From Lachnospiraceae bacterium UBA1748 (GTDB taxonomy: Bacteria; Bacillota; Clostridia; Lachnospirales; Lachnospiraceae), in assembly GCA_002314855.1 (NCBI GenBank), contig DCHQ01000030.1, positions 45,622 through 55,197 on the forward strand: a stretch of DNA of 9,576 nt, read 5' to 3'. Below are positions 1 to 6,289 of the stretch, one piece after another; the stretch's first letter is position 1, and each line of letters opens with the position of its first letter. Both the position numbers and the translations under genes were made by a program. The notes under the pieces were generated by a model. The model saw only the letters and a list, made by a program, of their open reading frames with translations, was not told the origin of the DNA and made no database searches.

Positions 1-974
1 CCTTCCTTACCCTTGTCCATATTAACAAGTGCAAGAAGATCAGTGATAATACTGTTCTCTCGATCTATTTCCTCAGTAATATCCTGCATAAAGTCGCGGT
101 ACATCTCAATAGGAGCATCCTCCATAAGAAGCAGAGAATCAGCAAGAACCTTCATGGATGTAATAGGAGTCCTAAGCTCATGAGACACGTTACTAACAAA
201 TTCCTGACGTGAATCATCGAGAACCTTAAGTCTTGAACGCTGCGCATTAAAGGCTGTTACAATACCCTCTGTTTCCTGATATGTACTGGCAGTAATATCG
301 CCTTCTTCAAAGCTGGCCACACTTTCTATGGTTTCTGTAAGTCTTGTAAGTGGTAGTACCAATATATTAGCTATAACATATCCCACTGCCCCAACTATTA
401 TTATCAGAATAAGCTGGAAAACAAGTACTTTTCCGCCCATCTTAGAGGCTGAGTTCTTAATATCCGTGGTTGGCACTTCAATAATAAGTACTCCCGCAAC
501 ATTTTTGGAACCATCTTCATAAGAATACTCTTCTAAAGGAACTGCTATGGTCAGATTATTTTTGCTAATCTCATAGTAATCCCCACCACCAAAGCACTGA
601 TATACCCACTCTGGCACTTTATATGATTCTGCATTTCTTCCTTTGGAATCGCTTACAATACTACGATTATCATCGATGATAAGAATTCTACCTAGTGTAA
701 GCTCTGAAAGTTCCTGAATCTCATCCTCCATTCGGGACTTTGACTCAGGATTTTTATAATCATTAGATATAAGATGTCTGGCAAGAACTTTAAGCTGTCT
801 GGTCACAGAATCCTGCTTATCTGCAATTGCCTGATCTTTATAAGACTTAATAAATGAACCTCGTACCGAGAAGCTAACTATTATAGCTGTAAGTACGAAT
901 AAAATAAATAACTGAAGCTTAAGGCTACGTAAAGACCTATGATTTTTTATATATTCCTTTATAACCTTAATCAA
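1..974 (-). CDS. Sensor histidine kinase, C-terminal part missing (runs off left edge)
   Basis: This is a membrane histidine kinase that should autophosphorylate in response to an extracytoplasmic signal and pass phosphate to the response regulator encoded 19 bases upstream. About 324 residues are visible. They comprise a short basic N-terminus, a membrane segment near residues 20-38, an outside domain of roughly 40-180, a second membrane segment near 182-204, a HAMP linker to about 255, and the start of HisKA with the H-box SHELRTP (phospho-accepting His265). The ATP-binding HATPase domain lies beyond the edge. The outside domain (RILIIDDNRSIV, then a hydrophobic VAGVLIIEV strand) looks like a single Cache/PAS-like fold; this is inferred. 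No PAS domain sits between HAMP and HisKA, which argues against a canonical WalK. I chose TTG at 974-972 as the start: AGGAGAG is 6 bases away, the frame is closed by TAA at 992-990, and the next in-frame ATG is residue 82, beyond the first membrane segment. Confidence 0.93.
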   Translation of the reverse strand, partial: MIKVIKEYIKNHRSLRSLKLQLFILFVLTAIIVSFSVRGSFIKSYKDQAIADKQDSVTRQLKVLARHLISNDYKNPESKSRMEDEIQELSELTLGRILIIDDNRSIVSDSKGRNAESYKVPEWVYQCFGGGDYYEISKNNLTIAVPLEEYSYEDGSKNVAGVLIIEVPTTDIKNSASKMGGKVLVFQLILIIIVGAVGYVIANILVLPLTRLTETIESVASFEEGDITASTYQETEGIVTAFNAQRSRLKVLDDSRQEFVSNVSHELRTPITSMKVLADSLLLMEDAPIEMYRDFMQDITEEIDRENSIITDLLALVNMDKGKE

Positions 975-980
975 GTCATT

Positions 981-987
981 CTCTCCT
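981..987 (-). promoter_or_regulatory. Ribosome binding site that decides the TTG start of the histidine kinase
   Basis: AGGAGAG on the minus strand lies 6 bases before TTG (974-972), good spacing for initiation. An ATG at 979-977 is closer but is in a different frame and reads only Met-Thr-stop (ATGACTTGA), so it cannot start the kinase. This site supports the unusual TTG start. Confidence 0.7.
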
Positions 988-993
988 GGTTAA

Positions 994-1686
994 TTATGCC
1001 TGGCCGTTGTAATAGTATCCAAGGCCCCACTTTGTTTGAAGATATCTTGGCGATCCTGGATTTTCCTCTATCTTCTCACGTATTCTTCGGATATATACAT
1101 CCACACTACGCTCATCGCCTGCGTCGCCATCTCCCCATATCTCTCTTACAAGATCACTACGGCTATAAACCTTGCCTGGACTTGTTACAAGAAGCTCGAG
1201 TATTTCGTACTCTCTCTGAGTAAGATTAACCTCCGAACCCATAATAAGCAGCCTTCTGTTACGAAGGTCAAAGCAAAATGCACCGTTACGTATCTCATCA
1301 GTTTTCTTGGCCTCAGCGATACCTGCGTTTCTTCTGATAATAGCTTTAAGTCTGGCCTTAACTTCAAGTACATTAAAAGGCTTTGTTATATAATCATCTG
1401 CACCATTCTCAAAACCAAGAATCTTATCCATATCATCGCCCTTGGCTGTAAGCATAATAATAGGCACATTAGAAAATTCTCGTACGCTCTGACATACTTC
1501 CATACCAGATAACTTTGGGAGCATTAAATCAAGAAGTACTGCATCATACTCATAGTTCTCCAGCTTAAATAAAGCTTCTTCACCATCATAAGCCTCATCT
1601 ACTTCAAAACCATCCTGCATAAGACTATACTTAAGTCCCTTAACAATAGCTTTCTCATCATCAACTACAAGTACTACTTTCCCCAT
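994..1686 (-). CDS. OmpR/PhoB-family response regulator
   Basis: This is a 230-residue DNA-binding response regulator, the likely partner of the histidine kinase just downstream. The receiver domain (residues 1-118) has the acidic pair Asp9-Asp10, the phospho-acceptor Asp53 in AVLLDLMLP, the switch Thr80 in IIMLTAK and the conserved Lys102 in ITKPF. A linker leads to a winged-helix effector domain (about 132-228). It carries the family signatures LTQREYEILELL, VYSRSDLVREIWG, RSVDVYIRRIREKI and a terminal KWGLGYYY wing. Length and order are normal for the OmpR class. The start is ATG with GGGAG seven bases upstream. It lies 37 bases after comEA and 19 bases before the kinase, all in one direction, so co-transcription with both is likely. 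The receiver resembles WalR/PhoP-type proteins, but the partner kinase lacks the PAS domain of WalK, so I give no gene symbol. The target genes cannot be read from the sequence. Confidence 0.97.
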   Translation of the reverse strand: MGKVVLVVDDEKAIVKGLKYSLMQDGFEVDEAYDGEEALFKLENYEYDAVLLDLMLPKLSGMEVCQSVREFSNVPIIMLTAKGDDMDKILGFENGADDYITKPFNVLEVKARLKAIIRRNAGIAEAKKTDEIRNGAFCFDLRNRRLLIMGSEVNLTQREYEILELLVTSPGKVYSRSDLVREIWGDGDAGDERSVDVYIRRIREKIEENPGSPRYLQTKWGLGYYYNGQA

Positions 1687-1704
1687 GAAAATCTCCCTAT
1701 TATC

Positions 1705-1722
1705 AGCCTAGGTAACTAGGCT
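1705..1722 (-). repeat. Inverted repeat (7-bp stem, 4-base loop) between comEA and the response regulator
   Basis: AGCCTAG and CTAGGCT flank a 4-base loop, giving a perfect 7-bp stem one base after the comEA stop codon and 18 bases before the response regulator start. On the minus strand it is followed by GATAATAGGG, not by a T-run, so it is not a standard intrinsic terminator. It could be an mRNA-stabilising or processing hairpin, or a protein-binding palindrome such as an autoregulatory site. The role is unknown. Confidence 0.5.
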
Positions 1723-1723
1723 C

Positions 1724-2383
1724 CTAATTTACAATAATATCCCCTGATATTTTGGTGAAGAGTCCCTCACCTATTCCGGAAACATTTTTAAGATCATCGA
1801 TACTTTTAAATGCTCCGTTTTCCTCACGGTAATCAATGATTGACTGAGCCTTAGCTTCTCCTATTCCACTAAGCTTCATCAATTCTTCCTTGGTTGCCAG
1901 ATTAATATTAAGCTGGCCCACTGAGTTATAATGGCTCGTTGTACTAACAGCACCCTGGCCACCACTCACTTCTTCTACCGTCTTTATCTCTTCTATCTCA
2001 CTTTCTGTATATATGTGATATTTCACACCATCAAGTAAGACTTCTGCCAAATTCGAATAATCAACAGCTGCATCATTAGTAAAGCCACCTGCAGCCATTA
2101 CAGCATCATATAACCTGCTTCCTTCCGAAAGCTCATACAGTCCTGGTTCCACTACAGCACCACTTATATGAACACATATTGTAACTTCATCGGATTTAGT
2201 TTCATTGACCGCGCCGGTCACATCATCTTCTCTTCCTTCTTCCGAGTCGTCAATATATTTTTCACTATTTGATTGCTGTGATAAGTCCACCAACTGTGGT
2301 TCATTCTCCCCGCAGCCTGATATCATAAATACCACAATAAAGGCTACAAAGACTATTCTAGATATAATAATTTTATAATTCAT
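1724..2383 (-). CDS. comEA: ComEA-like DNA-binding lipoprotein (SLBB plus helix-hairpin-helix)
   Basis: This 219-residue protein is related to ComEA, which binds incoming double-stranded DNA outside the membrane and hands it to the ComEC channel during transformation. Residues 1-24 form a signal peptide ending in the lipobox ISG|C, so the mature protein is probably lipid-anchored at Cys24. B. subtilis ComEA instead has an uncleaved membrane helix. An acidic, low-complexity spacer follows (about 25-65). Next comes an SLBB domain (about 66-126, starting VTICVHISGAVVEPGLYEL), then a linker of about 30 residues. Last is the tandem helix-hairpin-helix DNA-binding domain (158-213) with hairpins LSGIGEAKA and VSGIGEGLF and the typical LNINLAT entry. 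Length and domain order match the family. ATG is preceded by GGAGAG. A good promoter and a hairpin over the ribosome binding site lie immediately upstream. No comEC or comEB is in the window, so a working uptake machine is not shown. Confidence 0.93.
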   Translation of the reverse strand: MNYKIIISRIVFVAFIVVFMISGCGENEPQLVDLSQQSNSEKYIDDSEEGREDDVTGAVNETKSDEVTICVHISGAVVEPGLYELSEGSRLYDAVMAAGGFTNDAAVDYSNLAEVLLDGVKYHIYTESEIEEIKTVEEVSGGQGAVSTTSHYNSVGQLNINLATKEELMKLSGIGEAKAQSIIDYREENGAFKSIDDLKNVSGIGEGLFTKISGDIIVN

Positions 2384-2386
2384 ATA

Positions 2387-2406
2387 CTCTCCTAATTTCC
2401 GGAGAG
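2387..2406 (-). promoter_or_regulatory. Hairpin that would mask the comEA ribosome binding site
   Basis: On the minus strand CTCTCC (2406-2401), an 8-base loop and GGAGAG (2392-2387) form a perfect 6-bp stem. Four of the six pairs are G-C. The 3' arm is the Shine-Dalgarno sequence of comEA, three bases before its ATG. If it folds, the hairpin would lower comEA translation until opened. The pairing is seen directly; a regulatory role is inferred, and short purine-rich binding sites pair by chance fairly often. Confidence 0.45.
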
Positions 2407-2423
2407 CTATTCAGACATAAATA

Positions 2424-2452
2424 ATTTTATTTTATTTTTTGTCCATTTTCAA
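2424..2452 (-). promoter_or_regulatory. Predicted vegetative-type promoter for comEA and the two-component genes
   Basis: In the 75-base gap after the solute-binding protein gene, the minus strand reads TTGAAA at 2452-2447 (5 of 6 to the -35 consensus). A spacer of exactly 17 bases follows, then TAAAAT at 2429-2424 (5 of 6 to the -10 consensus). A start of transcription near 2418 would give a leader of about 34 bases that contains the hairpin over the comEA ribosome binding site. It is the best promoter match I found in the window. The region is AT-rich, so chance matches are possible. Confidence 0.6.
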
Positions 2453-2458
2453 TATGAA

Positions 2459-4033
2459 TTAATCACTTGTTGTTTCTTCACCAGAAGTATCATTCTCAGA
2501 AGCTGGCAAATCCACTGTATTGTCGGATGCACTATCATCACCAATATCATCAGCACTCACAGTATCCTGGGCTACTCCTGCCGTATCAATCTGTACCTGA
2601 AGCCTGCTCTGAAGGTCAGCCAGTGTTTCTTCAACATCAGCACCATCCCATATCTTAACGAAAACAAGCTCTAACTCAATCCAAAAATCACTGAGTTGAA
2701 GAATCTTAGGAAGTGGTTGAGAAACTTTGTACATGTCTCTGGCCAAATCTGCTGCATCATCAATATAATCCTCAGTAACGTTGGCAGCTGAAAGCTTACC
2801 TGTTCTCTGGAAAAGTGAATCGATATTATCAACTGCTACAAAACGAGCAAATGCATCGGCCTCTGCTCTGTGCTGTGTGTATCCATTAATATATATGGCG
2901 CTTGTTGTAGAAAGTCCCTTGGAAGCATGCTCCGCATCAACGCCTGGTAATGAAGTAACGCTATACTCCCAGTAGAATGTACCTTCGTGCTGCGCTTCAA
3001 CTATGCTACTAACCGCATCTGTTGTAGCTATCATAAAGATTGTCTTTCCCTGAAGGAATGTATCAAGTACATGCTTATAGTTACTTTCACTGGACTCGAT
3101 TGAGAAGAACTGATGAAGCCCCTGATAAACCTGCATACACTGAACTGTATCTGGATTATATACATCAATTATTGTTGGATCATCACCACACTCTCCACCA
3201 ACGTTCATATATGCACCCATAAAGAAGTAATTATAGAAAATATCATTAACATCCCAAAGGAAAATATTTTCTACATTATCAGGCGCAGAATATGAATTAG
3301 CGAAGTTAAGCACATCCTGAATAGATGTTGGAATCATCTTCTCCATACGTTCGCTCACGAGTACATCCCACTCGGCTGGATCATATCCTTCTGGAGGATT
3401 CTCGAGAGATATATCATCAATATCAGACATACCACCATCTTCATCATCAGCATCACCAGAATCGTTGGAGTCACTAGAATCGCTATCCGATGAGACCACT
3501 TCCTGTCCAATCTCCTTACGAAGGGCTCTGTCAGCCATCTGCTTCAGATAAGTCTGATTGTATAAAAGAAATGCCGTATCGAAATAAAAAGGATATCCAA
3601 ACACTTCATTCTTGTATGTAACTGAATCAAGTGCTACCTGTGGATAATTGATAAGCGAAATCGCACCCTTTTCATCAAGAACTGGAAGCGCAAGTCCAGC
3701 CATAACAGCTTTCTCTGTACTATCTGTTCCCATTATATAAAGGTCAGGAATCTCTTCACCAAATGAAGCACTATCAATCTCTTCAAGATACTCAAGACCT
3801 GTATGAAGCTCAGGAATAACACGAACGCCATATTCTTCCAAATATGCAACAGAAGCACTTGTCAGATAATCTGTAAGCGCTTCATCCGTATACCATATTC
3901 TTATTGTAACAGTATCCTCTTCACTAGCTATTACTTCTTCGCTTCTGTCAGGCTTTAATGCGTAGAACCACAGCATACCACCTGCAAACAGAGCAAAAAG
4001 AATAATAGTGATTAGAGTTCTAATCTTTTTCAT
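2459..4033 (-). CDS. Extracellular solute-binding protein, family 1-like, membrane-anchored, no transporter beside it
   Basis: This 524-residue protein resembles the binding proteins of carbohydrate ABC importers (the UgpB/MalE type). It has a basic start and one hydrophobic segment (about 4-26) but no lipobox Cys, so it is either anchored by that helix or cleaved by ordinary signal peptidase. Family-like features are VTIRIWYTD at the start of the first lobe, the hinge-region FGYPFYFDTAFLLYN (about 145-159), FLQGKTIFMIATTDA (about 326-340) and a late AIYINGYTQHRAEADAFARFV (379-399). Two parts are unusual. One is a Ser/Asp-rich low-complexity insertion at 181-207 followed by a Pro/Glu-rich stretch. 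The other is an acidic disordered tail from about 490. These make it longer than the usual 400-450 residues. Its ATG has only a weak, distant AGGATGG site that overlaps the argD stop 18 bases upstream, so translation may depend on argD. No permease or ATPase gene is visible, and the ligand is unknown. Confidence 0.85.
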   Translation of the reverse strand: MKKIRTLITIILFALFAGGMLWFYALKPDRSEEVIASEEDTVTIRIWYTDEALTDYLTSASVAYLEEYGVRVIPELHTGLEYLEEIDSASFGEEIPDLYIMGTDSTEKAVMAGLALPVLDEKGAISLINYPQVALDSVTYKNEVFGYPFYFDTAFLLYNQTYLKQMADRALRKEIGQEVVSSDSDSSDSNDSGDADDEDGGMSDIDDISLENPPEGYDPAEWDVLVSERMEKMIPTSIQDVLNFANSYSAPDNVENIFLWDVNDIFYNYFFMGAYMNVGGECGDDPTIIDVYNPDTVQCMQVYQGLHQFFSIESSESNYKHVLDTFLQGKTIFMIATTDAVSSIVEAQHEGTFYWEYSVTSLPGVDAEHASKGLSTTSAIYINGYTQHRAEADAFARFVAVDNIDSLFQRTGKLSAANVTEDYIDDAADLARDMYKVSQPLPKILQLSDFWIELELVFVKIWDGADVEETLADLQSRLQVQIDTAGVAQDTVSADDIGDDSASDNTVDLPASENDTSGEETTSD

Positions 4034-4051
4034 TAACTAACTAAATCCATC

Positions 4052-5242
4052 CTATAAACACTGCTTTAATATTACAAGCATATCGTCTACGTCCTTCTTG
4101 GTAATAACAAGTGGAGGTAAGAAACGAATAATATTTGCTCCTGCATTGATAAGAATAAGTCCATTATCAATGGCCTTAGCAATGATATCACCAACTGGCT
4201 TGTTGAACTCAAGACCCTGCATAAGACCTAAGCCTCTGCGATCAACAATATCATCTCTCTCACTAGCAAGCTCTTCAAGCTTCTCATAAAGGTAAGCACC
4301 TACTTCCTTGACATTATCAGTTACCTTTAATTCTTCAAAAAGGTCCATAGTCTTATCTATAGCTGCACCTGCAAGTGGATTACCACCGTAGGTTGTTCCA
4401 TGATCTCCTGCAACCAATGAGTTCTGAGCCACCTTCTCTGTAAGAAGGAATGCACCTACAGGTACACCACCACCAACTGCCTTAGCCGTTGTCATGATAT
4501 CTGGCTGAACATCATAATTATGCCAAGCATAGTTCGCACCTGTTCTACCCATACCACACTGAATCTCATCAAGAATTAATACGATATCCTTTTCCTTACA
4601 GATAGCATTAACACCCTCGATAAATTCCTTGCTTGCTGGATAAATACCACCCTCACCCTGAAGTGTCTCCATGATGATAGCACATGTCTTATCTGTGATA
4701 AGAGCCTTAACAGACTCAAGATTATTGAACTCAGCAAACTTGAACTCACCAAGTAATGGTGCGAACGGCTCTCTGTAAGCCTGCTTACCTGTAATAGCAA
4801 GAGCACCACATGTTCTTCCATGGAATGAATGATCCATAGCGATGATTTCATAATCACCAGCACCATTCTTGTTATAAGCATACTTTACTGCTGCCTTGAT
4901 AGCTCCCTCAACTGCCTCTGCACCAGAGTTAGTAAAGAATACTCTATCCATCTTAGCAAACTTAGTAAGCTTCTTAGCTGCGTTAATTGCTGGAATATTA
5001 TAATAATAATTAGATGTATGTGTTATCTTGTCGATCTGAGCCTTAAGTGCATCATTGTATGCCTTAACATTATAACCAAGTGCGAATACACCTATACCAG
5101 AGCAGAAATCAAGATATTTCTTGCCATCTATATCCTCAAGGTACACTCCATCACCTTTTTCCAATACAACCTGGTAACGATTGTATGTATGAAGAAGTAC
5201 CTTTTCAGCATCATCAATATAATCTTTCATTAATTCACTCAT
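4052..5242 (-). CDS. argD: Acetylornithine aminotransferase
   Basis: ArgD is a pyridoxal-phosphate enzyme that transfers an amino group from glutamate to N-acetylglutamate semialdehyde, giving N-acetylornithine in the cytoplasm. The 396-residue length is typical. Visible class-III aminotransferase motifs are FTNSGAEAVEGAIKAA (103-118, phosphate contact), SFHGRT (139-144), LILDEIQCGMGRTG (222-235, with Asp225 expected to hold the pyridine nitrogen) and TTAKAVGGGVPVGA (251-264, with Lys254 as the Schiff-base lysine). GDHGTTYGGNPLA follows at 279-291. Close relatives such as ornithine, 4-aminobutyrate and succinylornithine aminotransferases share these motifs, but the position after argJ and argB supports ArgD. 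AAAGGAG lies 9 bases before the ATG. The gap from argB is 42 bases. The protein probably forms a homodimer, as known for the family. Confidence 0.96.
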   Translation of the reverse strand: MSELMKDYIDDAEKVLLHTYNRYQVVLEKGDGVYLEDIDGKKYLDFCSGIGVFALGYNVKAYNDALKAQIDKITHTSNYYYNIPAINAAKKLTKFAKMDRVFFTNSGAEAVEGAIKAAVKYAYNKNGAGDYEIIAMDHSFHGRTCGALAITGKQAYREPFAPLLGEFKFAEFNNLESVKALITDKTCAIIMETLQGEGGIYPASKEFIEGVNAICKEKDIVLILDEIQCGMGRTGANYAWHNYDVQPDIMTTAKAVGGGVPVGAFLLTEKVAQNSLVAGDHGTTYGGNPLAGAAIDKTMDLFEELKVTDNVKEVGAYLYEKLEELASERDDIVDRRGLGLMQGLEFNKPVGDIIAKAIDNGLILINAGANIIRFLPPLVITKKDVDDMLVILKQCL

Positions 5243-5266
5243 TTATAATTCTCCTTTATAAGCCAA

Positions 5267-5286
5267 AATCTATGAACTGCTAGATT
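5267..5286 (-). repeat. AT-rich inverted repeat at the argB-argD junction
   Basis: AATCTA (5267-5272) and TAGATT (5281-5286) form a 6-bp stem with an 8-base loop. One arm overlaps the argB stop codon. On the minus strand it is followed by only two further T residues (TAGATT then TTGG). It is too weak for a terminator call and may be chance or a minor processing hairpin. Confidence 0.25.
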
Positions 5287-6211
5287 AGTGCTCACTACAG
5301 AAGCTATCTCTCTTTTCACCTGTAATAAGATTATCATCGTCAGCAACGATAGCAGTTCCAATACCATTCTTTGTAAATATCTCAAGTAACAGACAGTGTG
5401 CAACACGTCCGTCAAGGATATGGACTCTACTAACGCCATTCTTAATAGCCGATGTACAGTTATTAAGTTTTGGCAACATACCTCCTCCGATAATACCACT
5501 ATTAATAAGGCTTTCTGCTTCAGTTGCAGTGATTCTAGAGATAAATGAGCTCTTGTCGTTGAAATCTTTGTAAAGACCCTCAACGTCTGTAAGGAATACA
5601 AGCTTATCTGCTCCTACTGCCTTGGCAATAGCACAAGCTGCATCATCCGCATTAATATTATATGTATCAAAATTATCATCAAGTCCTATAGGTGCAACGA
5701 TAGGAAGGAAATCATTGTCAAGAAGATCATAAAGAACCTTGGCATCAACCTTCTGAATATCACCTACAAAACCGATGTCCTTGCCGTCTGAATACTTCTT
5801 GGTAACGTTAAGAAGACCACCGTCCTTACCAGTAACACCTACTGCCTTAACACCAAGCTCCTGAACCATAGTAACAAGTCTCTTATTAACCTTGTTAAGT
5901 ACCATCTCAGCTATTTCCATGGTCTCAGCATCAGTAACACGAAGTCCATTAACAAACTCAGCCTCTTTACCAACCTTGGCAACCCATTTGCTGATTTCCT
6001 TACCACCACCATGAACGATGATAGGCTTAAAACCAACAAGCTTAAGAAGTGTTACATCCTTGATAACATTCTTCTGTAATTCTTCATCAGCCATGGCGCT
6101 TCCGCCGTACTTAACAACAATAATCTTACGATTAAATCTCTGGATATATGGAAGAGCCTCAATAAGGACCTCTGCTTTTGATAATAAACCGTTCATTTCT
6201 TCGTTATTCAT
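5285..6211 (-). CDS. argB: Acetylglutamate kinase, predicted arginine-sensitive type
   Basis: ArgB phosphorylates N-acetylglutamate with ATP, the second step to ornithine and the usual point of arginine feedback in organisms using ArgJ. The 308-residue protein shows the amino-acid kinase fold signatures KYGGSAM (Lys34), IIVHGGGKEIS (65-74), FVNGLRVTD (86-94, with Arg91 expected to bind substrate), YNINADDAACAIA (184-196) and GGGMLPKL (242-249, Lys248). About 28 residues precede the first strand (KIIVVKYGG). They match the extra N-terminal helix that links dimers into the hexameric, arginine-inhibited kinases; E. coli ArgB, which is insensitive, lacks it. The C-terminal EIFTKNGIGTAI also fits the sensitive type. 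Sensitivity is inferred from the family. A tail of about 18 residues follows the usual end. AGGAG lies 9 bases before the ATG at 6211; a second ATG five codons in is possible. The gap after argJ is 78 bases. Confidence 0.96.
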   Translation of the reverse strand: MNNEEMNGLLSKAEVLIEALPYIQRFNRKIIVVKYGGSAMADEELQKNVIKDVTLLKLVGFKPIIVHGGGKEISKWVAKVGKEAEFVNGLRVTDAETMEIAEMVLNKVNKRLVTMVQELGVKAVGVTGKDGGLLNVTKKYSDGKDIGFVGDIQKVDAKVLYDLLDNDFLPIVAPIGLDDNFDTYNINADDAACAIAKAVGADKLVFLTDVEGLYKDFNDKSSFISRITATEAESLINSGIIGGGMLPKLNNCTSAIKNGVSRVHILDGRVAHCLLLEIFTKNGIGTAIVADDDNLITGEKRDSFCSEH

Positions 6212-6289
6212 TGTATTTATCTCCTAATATAAAAACTTCTATTTATTTCAAAACAAATACTTCCCATCAAGCGACACTAACCTACAATA

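Noticed and set aside
1..974. Calling the two-component pair WalR/WalK
   Set aside because: The visible kinase has no PAS domain between HAMP and HisKA, and the usual wal operon genes are absent.
1036..1512. Plus-strand open frame of 158 residues
   Set aside because: It lies wholly opposite the response regulator, whose motifs are unmistakable, and its translation shows no domain, so it is a shadow frame. The same holds for the plus-strand frames at 4829-5233, 7107-7571 and 7707-7982.
1687..1704. GATAAT just upstream of the response regulator as a -10 box
   Set aside because: No -35 at proper spacing is present, and the transcript would start inside the ribosome binding site.
2384..2458. 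A/T-rich tract after the solute-binding protein as a terminator
   Set aside because: On the minus strand it reads as A-rich, not U-rich, and no GC stem precedes it. It is explained better as a promoter spacer and -10 region.
3412..3493. Ser/Asp codon run in the solute-binding protein as a DNA repeat or phase-variation tract
   Set aside because: The codons are irregular, with no exact repeat unit. It looks like a low-complexity protein linker rather than a slippage-prone array.
6212..6289. Promoter or ArgR box in the argJ-argB gap
   Set aside because: TTGTTT and TATATT are present but spaced 19 bases apart in very AT-rich sequence, and no clear paired ArgR box is visible.
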